Both the position numbers and the translations under genes were made by a program. A DNA stretch of 43,164 bases from Terriglobia bacterium. Its GTDB lineage: Bacteria > Acidobacteriota > Terriglobia > Bryobacterales > Bryobacteraceae. The notes below the pieces were generated by a model that made no database searches, had not been told where the DNA came from, and was given only the letters and a program-made list of their open reading frames with translations. Position 1 is the first letter of the stretch. The number at the start of each line of letters is the position of its first letter. The stretch lies in NCBI GenBank assembly GCA_020073365.1, contig JAIQFL010000054.1, positions 1 to 43,164 of the forward strand. The letters run 5' to 3'. Below are positions 1-10,300 of the stretch, in pieces.

Positions 1-595
1 TCAGCAGAGTCGACCTGGTCAGGTAGCGTTCATCGCAGATTTCCAGGAAGGCGCGGCGTTCGCCTTCCGCCAGCGGCGCCATGGCCCAGTCATCAACGAT
101 GAGCACATCCACCTGGCCCAGCGCCCGTAGCCGCTTGGCGTAGCTGCCATCCGCCCGCGCCAGTTCGAGTTCGCGAAATAACTGCGCGGCCGTGGCGAAG
201 TAGGCGGTGAACCCATCACGGCACGCTTTCTGCCCGAACGCGCGCGCCAGGAACGTCTTCCCAATCCCGGTCGGGCCGATTAGGAAAACGTGTTGGTGGC
301 GGCGCACCCAATCCGAGTCGTGGAGCAGCGAGCGGACTGTCTGCTTGTCCAAGCCCCGCGCCGCACGGAAGTCGATGTCTTCGATGCAGGCTGGACCTTG
401 GAGTCGGCCATCCCGAAGCCGGCGTTCCAGCGCCCGGTTTTGCCGCCAGTTCCACTGGCGGTCTACCAGCATCGCGAAGCGCTCTTCGAAGCCGAGCTGC
501 GCGCTCCCGGGGTCTTCCTGCTGTTGCGTAAAGGCGTCAGCCATGCCGCGCATGCGCATGGTGTACAACTTCTCGATGGTTTGTTGGTTGAGCAT
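1..595 (-). CDS. istB: IstB-like ATP-binding protein of IS21 (partial, C-terminus off window)
   Basis: Helper AAA+ ATPase of IS21 transposition, which binds target DNA and activates the IstA transposase. The frame opens with ATG at 595 and stays open to position 1, giving 198 residues against about 250 for the family, so roughly the last 50 residues are missing. The Walker A motif GPTGIGKT sits near residues 107-114. A Walker B stretch VLIVDDWA and the family motif ERRAFLEICDERY follow near the cut end. It starts 15 nt after the istA stop on the same strand, as expected for a coupled istA-istB operon. No frameshift is visible. Identification is by family motifs and position and is secure. Confidence 0.95.
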   Translation of the reverse strand, partial: MLNQQTIEKLYTMRMRGMADAFTQQQEDPGSAQLGFEERFAMLVDRQWNWRQNRALERRLRDGRLQGPACIEDIDFRAARGLDKQTVRSLLHDSDWVRRHQHVFLIGPTGIGKTFLARAFGQKACRDGFTAYFATAAQLFRELELARADGSYAKRLRALGQVDVLIVDDWAMAPLAEGERRAFLEICDERYLTRSTLL

Positions 596-610
596 AGTTC
601 TCCTTCGGAC

Positions 611-2167
611 TTACTGGATTACCGGAGGGTCGATCTCCGGCGGGGAATCGAAGTACCCGGCGCCGCGGATGTTGTCGTGCTCCACGGTAGACTGGGCCGG
701 CGGATCGCCTGGTAGCGGCAGCCGGTCGAGCTGGTTTTTGAGAATCGAGTCCATACTCTGGAAGTTGTAGGCCCGCGCCCTCAGGCAGCGCCGGGCGGCT
801 GCTTCCATGCGCTCGGGCGGATAAGTTTTCGCCAGGCGCAGAATCCCCAGGCAAGAACGATAGCCCTGCTCTGGGTGGCGCTTGGCCTGCAGGATGGCTT
901 CCACCAGTTGCCCCGTCGAGGGTCCTACCTGTTGGCCGTCTTCGATCAGCGTCGAAGGCGTACGCCCCAGATACCGTTGGTGCGCTTTGGGCATGTGCTC
1001 GGGCAGCGAGGTCGCTTTCGCCGGCACATCGGACCGGATGTGCGACGCCACCCGGACTCCGCGGTGGAGAACCTCTACGGTCTCCGCCGTCAGGTGTACG
1101 TCCACCTCTTGGTGCACCAGCGCGTACGGCACGCTGTAGAAGTGCCGCCCCACCTCGATGTGATAGTCGATGTTGACTCGGGCCGTCTCCCATTCCCCAA
1201 ACTGGAAGCGCGTGGCCGGCAGCGGCTTCAACGCCGGCCGGTCCAACTGCGCGAACAGCGTGGCCCGACTGCCCGGACGCTTGCGGAACGGCCGCTCATT
1301 CAACCGCGCCAGCAGTTCGGCAATCGCCTGGTTCACTTCCTCCAGGGAGAAGAACTTACGCTTGCGCAGGGCGGCCACGATCCAGCGTTGGACTACCTGC
1401 ACTCCGACTTCCGCCTTGGCCTTGTCTCTGGCTCGATACGGTCGCGCCGGAATGATCGCCACGCCGTAGTGCTCCCCCAAGTCGCGGTAGGTGGGATTCA
1501 GATCCGGCTCGTAATAGCTGGGGTGTGTGACCGCCGACTTCAAGTTATCCGGCACCACGACCTCGGTCACTCCGCCGAAATACTCGAAGGCCCGCATATG
1601 CGAACCGACCCAACTCCGCAGGTCCTGCCCGCTCGAGGCCTCGGCGAAGGTGTAGCTGCTGGCGCCCAACACCGCCACGAACACGGCGGCCGGATGCACC
1701 TCGCCGCTTTCCGGGTTGTGAATCGGAATGGTGGCCCCGGCGTAATCCACGAACATCTTCTCGCCGGCGCGGTGCTCCTGCCGCAGCACCAGGTCGAGCT
1801 TCTTCAACCAGCGCCGGTAGAGGTCGCAAAAACGGCTATACCCGTAGCCCTCCGGGTCGTTCTCGCGGCCTTCCTGCCAGACCAGTTGCAGGGTCAGGTC
1901 TTTGTGGGTTTGCAACTCCTGGTGAATCTGCGCCCAATCCGGCTCAGGATGTTTCCGCCAAAACGCCGGAACAGGTCGCTGCGGAAACAACGTCCGCTCC
2001 ACCTGCGCATCATCCCAGTCCGCCGGCAACGGCCACCGGACTCCGGCCGTCTGCGCCGCGGTCAGGTACTCATGCACGGTGCTTTGCGAAATCGAACAAC
2101 TGCGGGCAATCCGGTGCTGGCTCAGCCCCAGCGAATCCAGACGTAGAACCTCTTTCAACTTCCGCAT
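611..2167 (-). CDS. istA: IS21-family transposase IstA
   Basis: DDE transposase of about 518 residues. The N-terminus has a helix-turn-helix region (GLSQHRIARSCSISQSTV). The rve-type catalytic core supplies Asp in MFVDYAG (about residue 141), Asp in VVPDNLK (about 207) and Glu in DKAKAEVG (about 253), followed by a basic C-terminal domain. The frame could start at a TTG at 2188, but I chose ATG at 2167 because an AGAGG ribosome-binding sequence lies 6-7 nt upstream and family members usually begin with MRK. Its stop is 15 nt before the istB start, which suggests one transcript. No disruption is seen. Confidence 0.95.
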   Translation of the reverse strand: MRKLKEVLRLDSLGLSQHRIARSCSISQSTVHEYLTAAQTAGVRWPLPADWDDAQVERTLFPQRPVPAFWRKHPEPDWAQIHQELQTHKDLTLQLVWQEGRENDPEGYGYSRFCDLYRRWLKKLDLVLRQEHRAGEKMFVDYAGATIPIHNPESGEVHPAAVFVAVLGASSYTFAEASSGQDLRSWVGSHMRAFEYFGGVTEVVVPDNLKSAVTHPSYYEPDLNPTYRDLGEHYGVAIIPARPYRARDKAKAEVGVQVVQRWIVAALRKRKFFSLEEVNQAIAELLARLNERPFRKRPGSRATLFAQLDRPALKPLPATRFQFGEWETARVNIDYHIEVGRHFYSVPYALVHQEVDVHLTAETVEVLHRGVRVASHIRSDVPAKATSLPEHMPKAHQRYLGRTPSTLIEDGQQVGPSTGQLVEAILQAKRHPEQGYRSCLGILRLAKTYPPERMEAAARRCLRARAYNFQSMDSILKNQLDRLPLPGDPPAQSTVEHDNIRGAGYFDSPPEIDPPVIQ

Positions 2168-2247
2168 GGTCAGCCTCTTCTGTGGCAACTCCAGGGGTCC
2201 TCCACCTCTCAGTGGAACCCCTGGCTCACCACGGCTGCCCTGCGCGT

Positions 2248-2390
2248 CGTTCCAATCTCATGCCGATCACGATTCCGAACTACAGCCGTAAAACTGATCG
2301 GCATCAGTTCGGAACACTGATCGGCATCACTTCGGAACGGTGATCGGCATCAGTTCGGAACGCTGATCGGCATCCCTCGGAATCCGCACA
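2248..2390. repeat. IS21 terminal repeat array, 23-bp period
   Basis: Four direct copies of a 21-nt unit (TGATCGGCATCA then GTTCGGAAC) begin at 2295, 2318, 2341 and 2364, exactly 23 bp apart. A degenerate copy in opposite orientation lies at about 2249-2269. The outermost copy (2364-2384) is the most diverged. Arrays of this kind at IS21 ends are where IstA binds. The strict 23-bp phasing puts each site about two helical turns from the next, on the same face of the DNA. Confidence 0.85.
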
Positions 2391-2927
2391 GTGGGGCGCA
2401 CCCCAGTCAATTGCGTCGGACCCGTTCACAAATCAACTGCACGCAGCCCATCGCGATCTCGATAAAGTGAAGCACATCAATCTGCTCTGGAAGTTTCGGA
2501 ACTCACTGCTTCACGCGGTCCATGATCCCGGCGGCCATGATCTGAGAGGCGGCGACGAGCCGTATTACGTCGGTGACATCACTACGCATACCTGGCAATT
2601 GGTGATACCGGACGAATTCTTGCGCAACCTTGTGACGGTCTCCCTCCAAAACCTGCTTACGTTCTGCCGAAGAGAGGGCCGGGATCCACAGGCGCACCTC
2701 GGAAGAGATCTGTGGGTTTGACGCACCGCCGGTGTTCAAGAGGCGGCTTCCTTTCTCGTCGCCTGCAACCCCTTTCGGCTGCGCTTCCCGGCCCCGACTG
2801 CCCGTCCGGCATCCTTACGTGTCAACCATTCCCGACTGTCCGGCTCGTCTACTGCTCAGTCAGTCAGTATTTTCGCTTTGGTGGCGCCCGCAACAAGAGG
2901 CCGAAGCCACTACGCCTCGGCGGCATC
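2391..2927. other. Stretch without a supported gene between IS21 and the ATPase gene
   Basis: About 540 nt hold only short open frames on both strands. The longest on the minus strand (2503-2739, 78 codons) has protein-like composition but no motif I recognise and no clear ribosome-binding site. A frame on the opposite strand (2467-2721) is open over the same bases. This may be the remains of a gene cut by the IS insertion. A GC-rich imperfect hairpin (GCCGA...TCGGC, 2900-2921) lies just past the stop of the 2928 gene, without a clear T-run. Confidence 0.4.
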
Positions 2928-5900
2928 CTAGTGTGAACTCAGCTGTTTGATGAGCTCCTGTAAATCGATGAGGTGGCGTTCCGAGAAGACGATGCGCCGA
3001 TCCTCACCACATAGGCGAAAGACGATGGCAGGCTCCAGGGCGCCGCCCTCAGCGACCGTGCGAAGAGCGAGAATCTGTTCAACGGGGTCCGTCATCTCAA
3101 CCCCGCCGTGCTGGAACTTCGCCGAACAGTTTGCGCAGAGACAAAGGACGTTACCCAGACGATCGATTGTGCGGGCTTTGGTCCGCGATACCAAATACTT
3201 GCTGATAAAGAACGGTTCTCCGTTACGCTTTCGGAAACCTTCCCCACAGATCTGGCAGCATCCCCGGTATTCCTCGACAAGCTGCTGCCTGATGACGGGA
3301 TCCGGGCACTCCCACTCCTGCCTCAAAACCTCGAAGATCCTTTCCTCTCGCGGTGGCTCGTGAGCATGGTCGGCCGCAATCTCGGCAGCAGTTCGCTCAC
3401 GACGATGGCCGGGCCGCGTGACAAGCCCTGCCCCGCCCGTCGGTTCGCCCGCATGCGGCTGTGATTTGCCTGGCCGATCGAAAACCTCTTCGAGCTCAGT
3501 TCCGTAGTCAAATACTGTTTCGGCAACTGCCGTGACCTCGTCTGTCGTCTGTTGACGGTCATCGCCGTTGGGCGCCTGCAACGAAACATCGGGCTGCTGA
3601 TTGCTCTTACCGATCTCTTCACCGAGCAGTGTCTTGCCCTCAACGGAAAGAGACCAATCCCGTTTTGAAATCAGTGAGCGAGCACGGGTAGCGTCGGAGC
3701 AGAGCACCTGGAAGACGAGACTCTCCACATCACGGTATGGGCGATTCTGCATGATGCCCCTGGCGATGGTTTCAGCGGCCTCCTGACGTACGGCCTCCCT
3801 GTCGTTTCCTGAATCCTCAACAAATAACCGCCTGTTTCTGAGATCCCAATACGCCAATCGCTTGCCCACGACTATGAACCGACCAAGCGTGAAAATGATG
3901 CTGAGCTCCGCAACAGACTCTTCACTCGTTTCAGTTAGAGCGGTCAAAATGTGCCCCTGATCGAGGCGTTCGAATTGCTCTTTGTCCAGTGTGTTCGCTG
4001 CCCACGCAATGATTTGGGCCTTGGCGGCGGCTGTCAGAAATGTTGGCCGAGCAACCGACACCGCTGACGACCGGTTCATGCACATGATACTGACGGATTC
4101 CGAGAGGAATTTTGCACCCAGAGTCCGATAGAGATCCTCGATATCCGCGTATGAAGCCTTCTCTGGCCGCCAGACGAATGCAGCATCGCACTTTGCGAAC
4201 AGACGTCGAATTTCGCCATCATCTGCCACGTACGACTCGCTCGGGCTCTTAAACCCCTTCTCCCGACACCAAAATTGCACTGCCGCCGCGAAGTCCGCCC
4301 ACCAAGGTGGTGGTGGCAAGCCCGAACGGATTCGACGGCAGTCCGGCAGCAGCGCCTGGAAGATTTGGGTCATCGGCCGCTCGATCTCGGTTCCATCCGA
4401 AGACGACGTCGCTAGGGTCAACCAGCGGTTGGCGAAGCTCTCGGCGTCGACATCCGGCTTGACGCCCAGGTCCTCGACGAAGAAATCCCGTAGTTTCGGA
4501 TACGCGAGTTCCAGATATCCAAAACTGTCGCCGAAGGTCTCCGCCCGATCCGACCAGACGACTTCGTTAGTCCGGGACCATCGTTGCGGGTGGTCAGGCA
4601 AATGTATCAGCGGCTTCACCGTGAACTCCTGCCGGAGGCTCTTGCCAGCATTGAGGTGCGCCAGCAACCCGTAGACCTTCAGTGCAAGCGCCTGATTGCT
4701 CGCACCGTCCTCAGATTGTGCTTCAAGTGCGCCCACCAGGTCCCTCGGTGCCGCAGTTCGACGCACTCCTAATAGGTCAATCGCCCAGTCTGGTATATCG
4801 TCAGCGATATAGGGCACTACCTTACCAAGTACGGCAGATATTGTCTCGTCCTTGACGAACGCCTTCTTAGGGACAACGGCTCCAGTGGTCGCGGGAAGCC
4901 ACGCGGCCCGCTTCAGATCCCGAAGGAACTCCGATTCGAAGGCCTTTGCGTGAGATCCGCGGTAAGAATACTCGACCCGCGCCTCAGTCCACGCCTGTCG
5001 CGTTCCGGCCGACGACGAAGCCTGCCGGCGCATCCAGCCCGCTAACGCTGTCGCCTTTCGATCCGGATTCTCCAGCGCTTGACCACTCCCGAGTTGGGAG
5101 AGCCATGCAGGCGAGATAGGATTTTTGAGCATCTTGGTGCCGCTCGATCGTTCGGTCGTCGCTGCAAAACAGGCCTTTTCGTACTCCGATTGCTCCGCGT
5201 CGTTCCACTCTGGTACGACATGCCGCCTCGGTAGAGGTGTATCCGTTATCCGCCGGCGAATGAAAAACTGGCGCAGGACGTCCCGGTCGACTGCCACAGT
5301 TCTATCTTGGACATAGCGGTTCGACAGAACGGCCAAGTGCCGTCGGTCTTCAGCAGTTTCAAAGACGTGCTGCCAGCCAGTACCCGGTTCCATGGCTGCG
5401 GGCGTAACCACGTGCTGAATACCAGGAGCCGCAAAAAGGGTACTCAATTTCTCCCGCCGTTTGTCGCTCAACACGACAGGAAACTCGGCAATATGGTCAG
5501 TGCCGGCACAATACCGCGCTAGAAACCTGGTCCCCGTGATTATGGCGAGCTCGTCGAGTTGAAGGTTCTCGCGATTCAAACGATCTGTGATGTCAACACA
5601 GTAGTTTGGTTGGCTAAACGGGTAGACGCGCAAGATGTCCGGCAACCAGGTCACCAAGGCCGGTCGCTTCTCGATTAGGGACCTAAATTCGGAACGCAGG
5701 AATGCAATTGGACTACGGATGAGGGCCGGAACGGTTTGCAGAAAAGCCCTGTCTTCCGACGAAGCGCTCAAGTATATCGGCTGTTTGGCTTCGCAAGAAA
5801 GCCTGCGGCCTTCAATTGGGATAATCGGGCATGCGCGCAGCTCCTGGGCTAGAGAGTCATCGATTGTCAGCGTCTTCAGGTACTCGTAACACTTAACAAA

Positions 5901-7334
5901 CCACTCCAGTGAGCGCTGGGCGAGCCAATCTGGATCGCGGAGGCAGTGCACCGTATCCTGGATCGTCACGACCGGGACGCCGAGCTCATCCAACTGTGAA
6001 TTGAAGCACTCGATCCCTGATGCGACCAATCGCTCCCGACAGAACGACACGGGTGGATCTTCGGAACTGAATAACTCGCGGAATTGCTGGTCAGCCCTCC
6101 GGGCATCGTCCGGCGTCATGAGCTCATCACCATGATGCCTCACGATAACGGCCGTGGTCTTCAGCGACTCATGGATGCCGGTAGCAACTTCTTCAAAGAA
6201 CTCGGGCCGATCATTATCGGCCAACAGCGGCAAGAAACGATAGGCCTGGTATCGATACTCGCGTTCTACCAACAGCCCAAGGAACGCTTCCACAAAACAT
6301 GGCGCGATGCAATCCCGGAGCCAGTGATTCCAGGGCTCATCTTCCTTTATCCCCTCCCTCGACGACGTCAGGAGGAAGTCGGCATTCACTAAAAACGGCA
6401 AACCACTTCCCGTTAGGACTGGCAGATACGCGTAGATATCCCCGCGTGAGTCTACGGTCTGGGATAGGGGTAACGCAACAGTAATATCGCGCTCGACGAT
6501 TTTCTCCCGTTTCGCTGCTGAGATTTCAGGCGGCCGCTGGAAGGTGAGTGTCTTAACCCAGTACGATTCTCCGGGCGAGGGTACTGCTTCCGAATCCGCC
6601 ACGATCTCACAGAGGAGATGCACTAGGGGGGCAGCACTGTCTTCCTTGATTACAGTGCACTGATATGCGCCGTCAATCTGAATTGAGAGCGACTTGAGCT
6701 TTTTCAAGAACAGGATCGTCTCGGCTGCCACGCTTCTCAGCGAATTCGACAATTCGGAGAAACAGCCTGGTTTTAACGGGAGAATAATGGTTGTGCATCC
6801 ACCATTGATGCGAGGTGGAATGCGATCCACCCAGACCGGAACAATGTATCCGAGAGCTGTCAGGGAGTCTGATTCAGGAAGCCGAATGCTGTATCCGTTT
6901 GAGAAGACGTGCGGATTACTTGTGACCTGGAAGACCGACTTGAAGCCGATTCCCTTCTCGCCAATATAACCCTCCTGTTTTGTCTTTGTTGATTGGCCCA
7001 CGTCACAGATCGCATCGATATTGTCCGGTTGAAACCCGATTTCGTTGTTCTCGATTATCAGGGCCCCTTCAGCGCCGGAAGTGCAGGTGGGATCGTCGGA
7101 TGTCAGATGAAATGAAAGGGTCGGATCAACGCCGCGGGCGTAGTGGTTGTCTTCAGCGTTCTGGATCAATTCAAAGATGAAATGAACATCCTTAGAATAC
7201 AGACCCTCAGATAGGTGTTCGATGGTTCGCTTGAGCTTCGCGGACAGCGGGTTCTGCTGTAGTAGACAGTTCCGCTGGTCGTCGATCCAGAATGTCTCTC
7301 GACGGATATCGAATATGTGGTTTCGCGGATCCAT
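2928..7334 (-). CDS. Large sacsin-type (GHKL/HATPase) ATPase with C-terminal paired CxxC domain
   Basis: 1468-residue protein with an N-terminal Bergerat-fold ATPase of the sacsin type. ELIQNAED (residues 55-62) is the Mg/ATP helix, IENNEIGF (about 94-101) the G1-like loop, and GEKGIGFKSVF (about 125-135) the ATP lid. The long middle shows no domain I can name. Near the C-terminus CQICGEGF (about 1359) and CLCANC (about 1397) form a two-knuckle zinc-binding unit spaced like an HNH domain, but the usual HH catalytic stretch is not present. The ATG overlaps the stop of the upstream SNF2 gene in a TGATG junction, so translation is probably coupled and the two proteins likely act together. Known sacsin-type proteins are chaperone-like or defence-associated; the function here is inferred from context only. 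Confidence 0.85.
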   Translation of the reverse strand: MDPRNHIFDIRRETFWIDDQRNCLLQQNPLSAKLKRTIEHLSEGLYSKDVHFIFELIQNAEDNHYARGVDPTLSFHLTSDDPTCTSGAEGALIIENNEIGFQPDNIDAICDVGQSTKTKQEGYIGEKGIGFKSVFQVTSNPHVFSNGYSIRLPESDSLTALGYIVPVWVDRIPPRINGGCTTIILPLKPGCFSELSNSLRSVAAETILFLKKLKSLSIQIDGAYQCTVIKEDSAAPLVHLLCEIVADSEAVPSPGESYWVKTLTFQRPPEISAAKREKIVERDITVALPLSQTVDSRGDIYAYLPVLTGSGLPFLVNADFLLTSSREGIKEDEPWNHWLRDCIAPCFVEAFLGLLVEREYRYQAYRFLPLLADNDRPEFFEEVATGIHESLKTTAVIVRHHGDELMTPDDARRADQQFRELFSSEDPPVSFCRERLVASGIECFNSQLDELGVPVVTIQDTVHCLRDPDWLAQRSLEWFVKCYEYLKTLTIDDSLAQELRACPIIPIEGRRLSCEAKQPIYLSASSEDRAFLQTVPALIRSPIAFLRSEFRSLIEKRPALVTWLPDILRVYPFSQPNYCVDITDRLNRENLQLDELAIITGTRFLARYCAGTDHIAEFPVVLSDKRREKLSTLFAAPGIQHVVTPAAMEPGTGWQHVFETAEDRRHLAVLSNRYVQDRTVAVDRDVLRQFFIRRRITDTPLPRRHVVPEWNDAEQSEYEKACFAATTERSSGTKMLKNPISPAWLSQLGSGQALENPDRKATALAGWMRRQASSSAGTRQAWTEARVEYSYRGSHAKAFESEFLRDLKRAAWLPATTGAVVPKKAFVKDETISAVLGKVVPYIADDIPDWAIDLLGVRRTAAPRDLVGALEAQSEDGASNQALALKVYGLLAHLNAGKSLRQEFTVKPLIHLPDHPQRWSRTNEVVWSDRAETFGDSFGYLELAYPKLRDFFVEDLGVKPDVDAESFANRWLTLATSSSDGTEIERPMTQIFQALLPDCRRIRSGLPPPPWWADFAAAVQFWCREKGFKSPSESYVADDGEIRRLFAKCDAAFVWRPEKASYADIEDLYRTLGAKFLSESVSIMCMNRSSAVSVARPTFLTAAAKAQIIAWAANTLDKEQFERLDQGHILTALTETSEESVAELSIIFTLGRFIVVGKRLAYWDLRNRRLFVEDSGNDREAVRQEAAETIARGIMQNRPYRDVESLVFQVLCSDATRARSLISKRDWSLSVEGKTLLGEEIGKSNQQPDVSLQAPNGDDRQQTTDEVTAVAETVFDYGTELEEVFDRPGKSQPHAGEPTGGAGLVTRPGHRRERTAAEIAADHAHEPPREERIFEVLRQEWECPDPVIRQQLVEEYRGCCQICGEGFRKRNGEPFFISKYLVSRTKARTIDRLGNVLCLCANCSAKFQHGGVEMTDPVEQILALRTVAEGGALEPAIVFRLCGEDRRIVFSERHLIDLQELIKQLSSH

Positions 7335-10300
7335 CAGTGGGTGACCTTCATTACTCCAAATGCTATTGGCTGTGCAGTAATATCGGCCTCACCAATCGCC
7401 CGGTCAATTTCCTGCCGCCGACGCTGATAGTCGGCCTCGGCGGAGACGATCTGGGACTGGCGCATCCTGCGAATCCGCTCGTCAGTAGCCTTAGCAAGTT
7501 GCTCGCCAAGAAGCGCGAGTCGTGCCCGGTGGCTTGTTTCCAGGCTCGCTATCCGATACGCAGCCAACTGCTGGGTCTTCTGCACGTGCTGTCGTTTAGC
7601 CTGCGTCCAGAGTGCGTAGTGCTGCCCATCAAGCATGTCAAACACTTTGGAGTCAGGCATCGTTTCGTAGCCATCAATCGGCGTGGCGCGGGTAATCATC
7701 TCTGGAAAGAGCTTCGTCAACTCAGCCACGGCACAGACGGGCTGCAGCGTTAAGTCCTGCTGAAGCCCCTGGTGCCGCCATTCGTAGATTGTAAAAGGGT
7801 AGTCGCCAGCCGGCACGGAGGCATCTTGGACGGCGAACACGCATGCCAATCGGTCGGCGCACTCCGTTGAGCGGGCTGCCTGACGCACAAGCGGATGGAC
7901 CGGTGTTATCAGTGTGGCGTCTAGATTATCCGAGGCGGAAGCAGCGTCAAACGTAATACTCAATAACGGGCTGGCACCCTTTAGCCAGTTCTCCCATTCT
8001 CGAAATGTCACCGAGGTTTGGCGCGGCAACTGGACGAAGTCTTTAAAGAGTCGAGCGCGAGCCTCTTGAGACAGCCGCAGGGTCTTCAGAGGCTTCTCTC
8101 CAATGATGTAGTCCTGTTCAGAACCACATGCCATCTTCAAATACATCCGCGCCAGATTCTCCATCATCGCGGGCGAGAGCCAGTAGCTGGTGACGTCGCG
8201 CAAAGCTTCGGCATTTTGATCAGATGGCACTCTGATGGCGAACAATTCCGCCTGGCGGTCCTCGAGCTCTTGCTGCTCTCGGATCAGCCGAATCTGGTTG
8301 TCCGCCAGTTGGTGCAGCTTCTCTTGACGCTCGGTTTCTGAAAGGGTAAAATTCTCCGCAATATCCCGTAACTCCCGCGTGATCTCCCCTAGGATCTCAT
8401 CGCTCGCACCCAGTTCACGATCAAATACTCCGATGCGCAGAAGACAGCGCTGATAGATATCCCCATCGACTGTCCCGGGCGTGACCATATTGAAGATGCG
8501 AACGGTCTCGCTGTTCTGACCCCTGCGATCAATTCGCCCTATGCGCTGTTCGATCCTCATCGGATTCCATGGCAGGTCGTAGTTCACGATGCAATCGCAA
8601 AACTGGTAATCGAGGCCTTCGCTGCCAACTTCGGAAAATAGCAGGACGTCCAGTGCTTCAGGGTGGCCACGATCGAGCTTGAAACGGCGGCGGATGTCCA
8701 CTCGATCTTCGTCTGGCACGTCGCCGTGAACCAATCCAACGCGGCAGCCCGCATTCTCCAAGTCGTCAAACAGGTAACCGAGTGTGTGCCTAAAGCTGCT
8801 GAACAGCATGATGCGATGGTTTGGCAGATTTTGCTTCTCGCTGACAATGCTGCGGAGTGCCTCGAGTTTGGGATCGTACGGGTCAAGTTTCTCGGCTTGG
8901 TCCAGCACATCCCGAATTTGGTTCTCAACCCTGCTATCGATGGTAAGATCTTGCTCCGCGCCTTCAAAATCAGCTTCGGACGCAGCCGTTAGTGGGAATC
9001 TTCGTGTAAGGATATCTCTGAGCAGCGGTGCAAGACCAAAAATGCAACTTGCCGCTTGACGTCGGATCATCGTCATCATGAACTTCACGTTGCCGGTCCC
9101 GTGAAGCCGCGTAAGTATGGCAGCCTGGGTCGCGAGGAGATCATCGTGAAGGCGGCGCTGTTGCGGGGTAAATTCAATCAAGACGGTCTCGGGCTTGCGC
9201 ACAGTGAACTCGCCAATATCCCGCCGACGGGTCCTATTGATCATCCCGGAGAATGTGTGCAACTGCTCCAGCTGATTTATGCAGGCGATCCGATCCTGCG
9301 CGGACACAACCGGCCGTCTTAAGACCTCCCGTACAGACTGAAAAGTCGGATCGTGGGTCAGTGCTAGTTCGCCCCATGGCGTTGTTGCGGCCCCTTCAAG
9401 TGCGGCCAGGGCATCACCTTGCCAACCCTGACGTTCCAGCCGAACCACCGTGACTGCGGCGTTGATGAACGGATTTGGAGCGGCCATCGTCTCGAATGTC
9501 GGAAGGTCGCGAATGAGATCTGGTCGAAGCAAGTTGAGCAGAACGAACAAATCCGTGCTGCCCATTTCCAGCGGTGTCGCTGTCAGAAACAGTACGGCCT
9601 CCGCGTTTTCGCAGAAGAACCGAACGCACCGATGGGAGAAAGTACTCTCGTTCCGAATGTGCTGGGCCTCGTCAACGATAACCAAATCGAACCGTGGCGG
9701 CGGATTGAGATCAAGCAGGCCCTTCCGCTGACGCCTGCCCGTACCCATGCTTCCAAACAAAAGGTCCTCATCGAATTGCGAGTAGGGGACAATCGCCTTC
9801 GAATACTGCTCGGGCCAGACTCCATCAAGGTCCGTTTCGCGAATGCAGTAGCGGAGCTTGTCGCCATCAAGCGGTGTGAATCGCTCATCGAATCGCCGCA
9901 TTTCCACCTCCCACTTGCGCTCGGTGATGAGCGGCTTTGGGCAGATAATGAGGACGCTGCGGATATCGCGCCTGGCTTGAAGTTCTCTCAGGATCAAACC
10001 GGCCTCGATCGTCTTGCCAACGCCCACTCCATCCGCTATTAAGAGACGTGGGCGTTCCGCTCGGACAAACTTGAGGACAGGGCGAAACTGGTAGGGAACG
10101 CAATCTATCCGTCCGGCATTGAGCGAGTAGAGAACCGAGAGTGCAGGATGCCGGATCTGAATGCCGGTCAGATGGCCGTGAAAATCCGTCAGCGAAAGAA
10201 GTTTCAATGAAGCTGCGGCCACCGGCGCAGCCAGTTGTGACTCGTAGTAGGTCACAACTGATCCCTCTTGGAATACCGAATAGCGCTTCTCAGGTTGTCC

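Larger units (their letters stand above)
1..2390 (-). mobile_element. IS21-family insertion sequence, left part only
   Basis: An istA-istB pair in the usual IS21 order, read on the minus strand, is preceded by an array of 21-nt transposase-binding-type repeats at 2295-2383. The outer tip probably lies near 2388-2390, where the last repeat copy ends in CA, fitting the TG...CA termini of this family. The other end lies beyond position 1, so the element is cut by the window edge and target-site duplications cannot be checked. Both reading frames are intact in the visible part, so the element may still be active. It borders the defence-type genes that start at 2928. Confidence 0.9.

Noticed and set aside
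2503..2739. 78-codon minus-strand gene
   Set aside because: No ribosome-binding site or domain, and the opposite strand is open over the same bases; kept only as part of the non-coding note.
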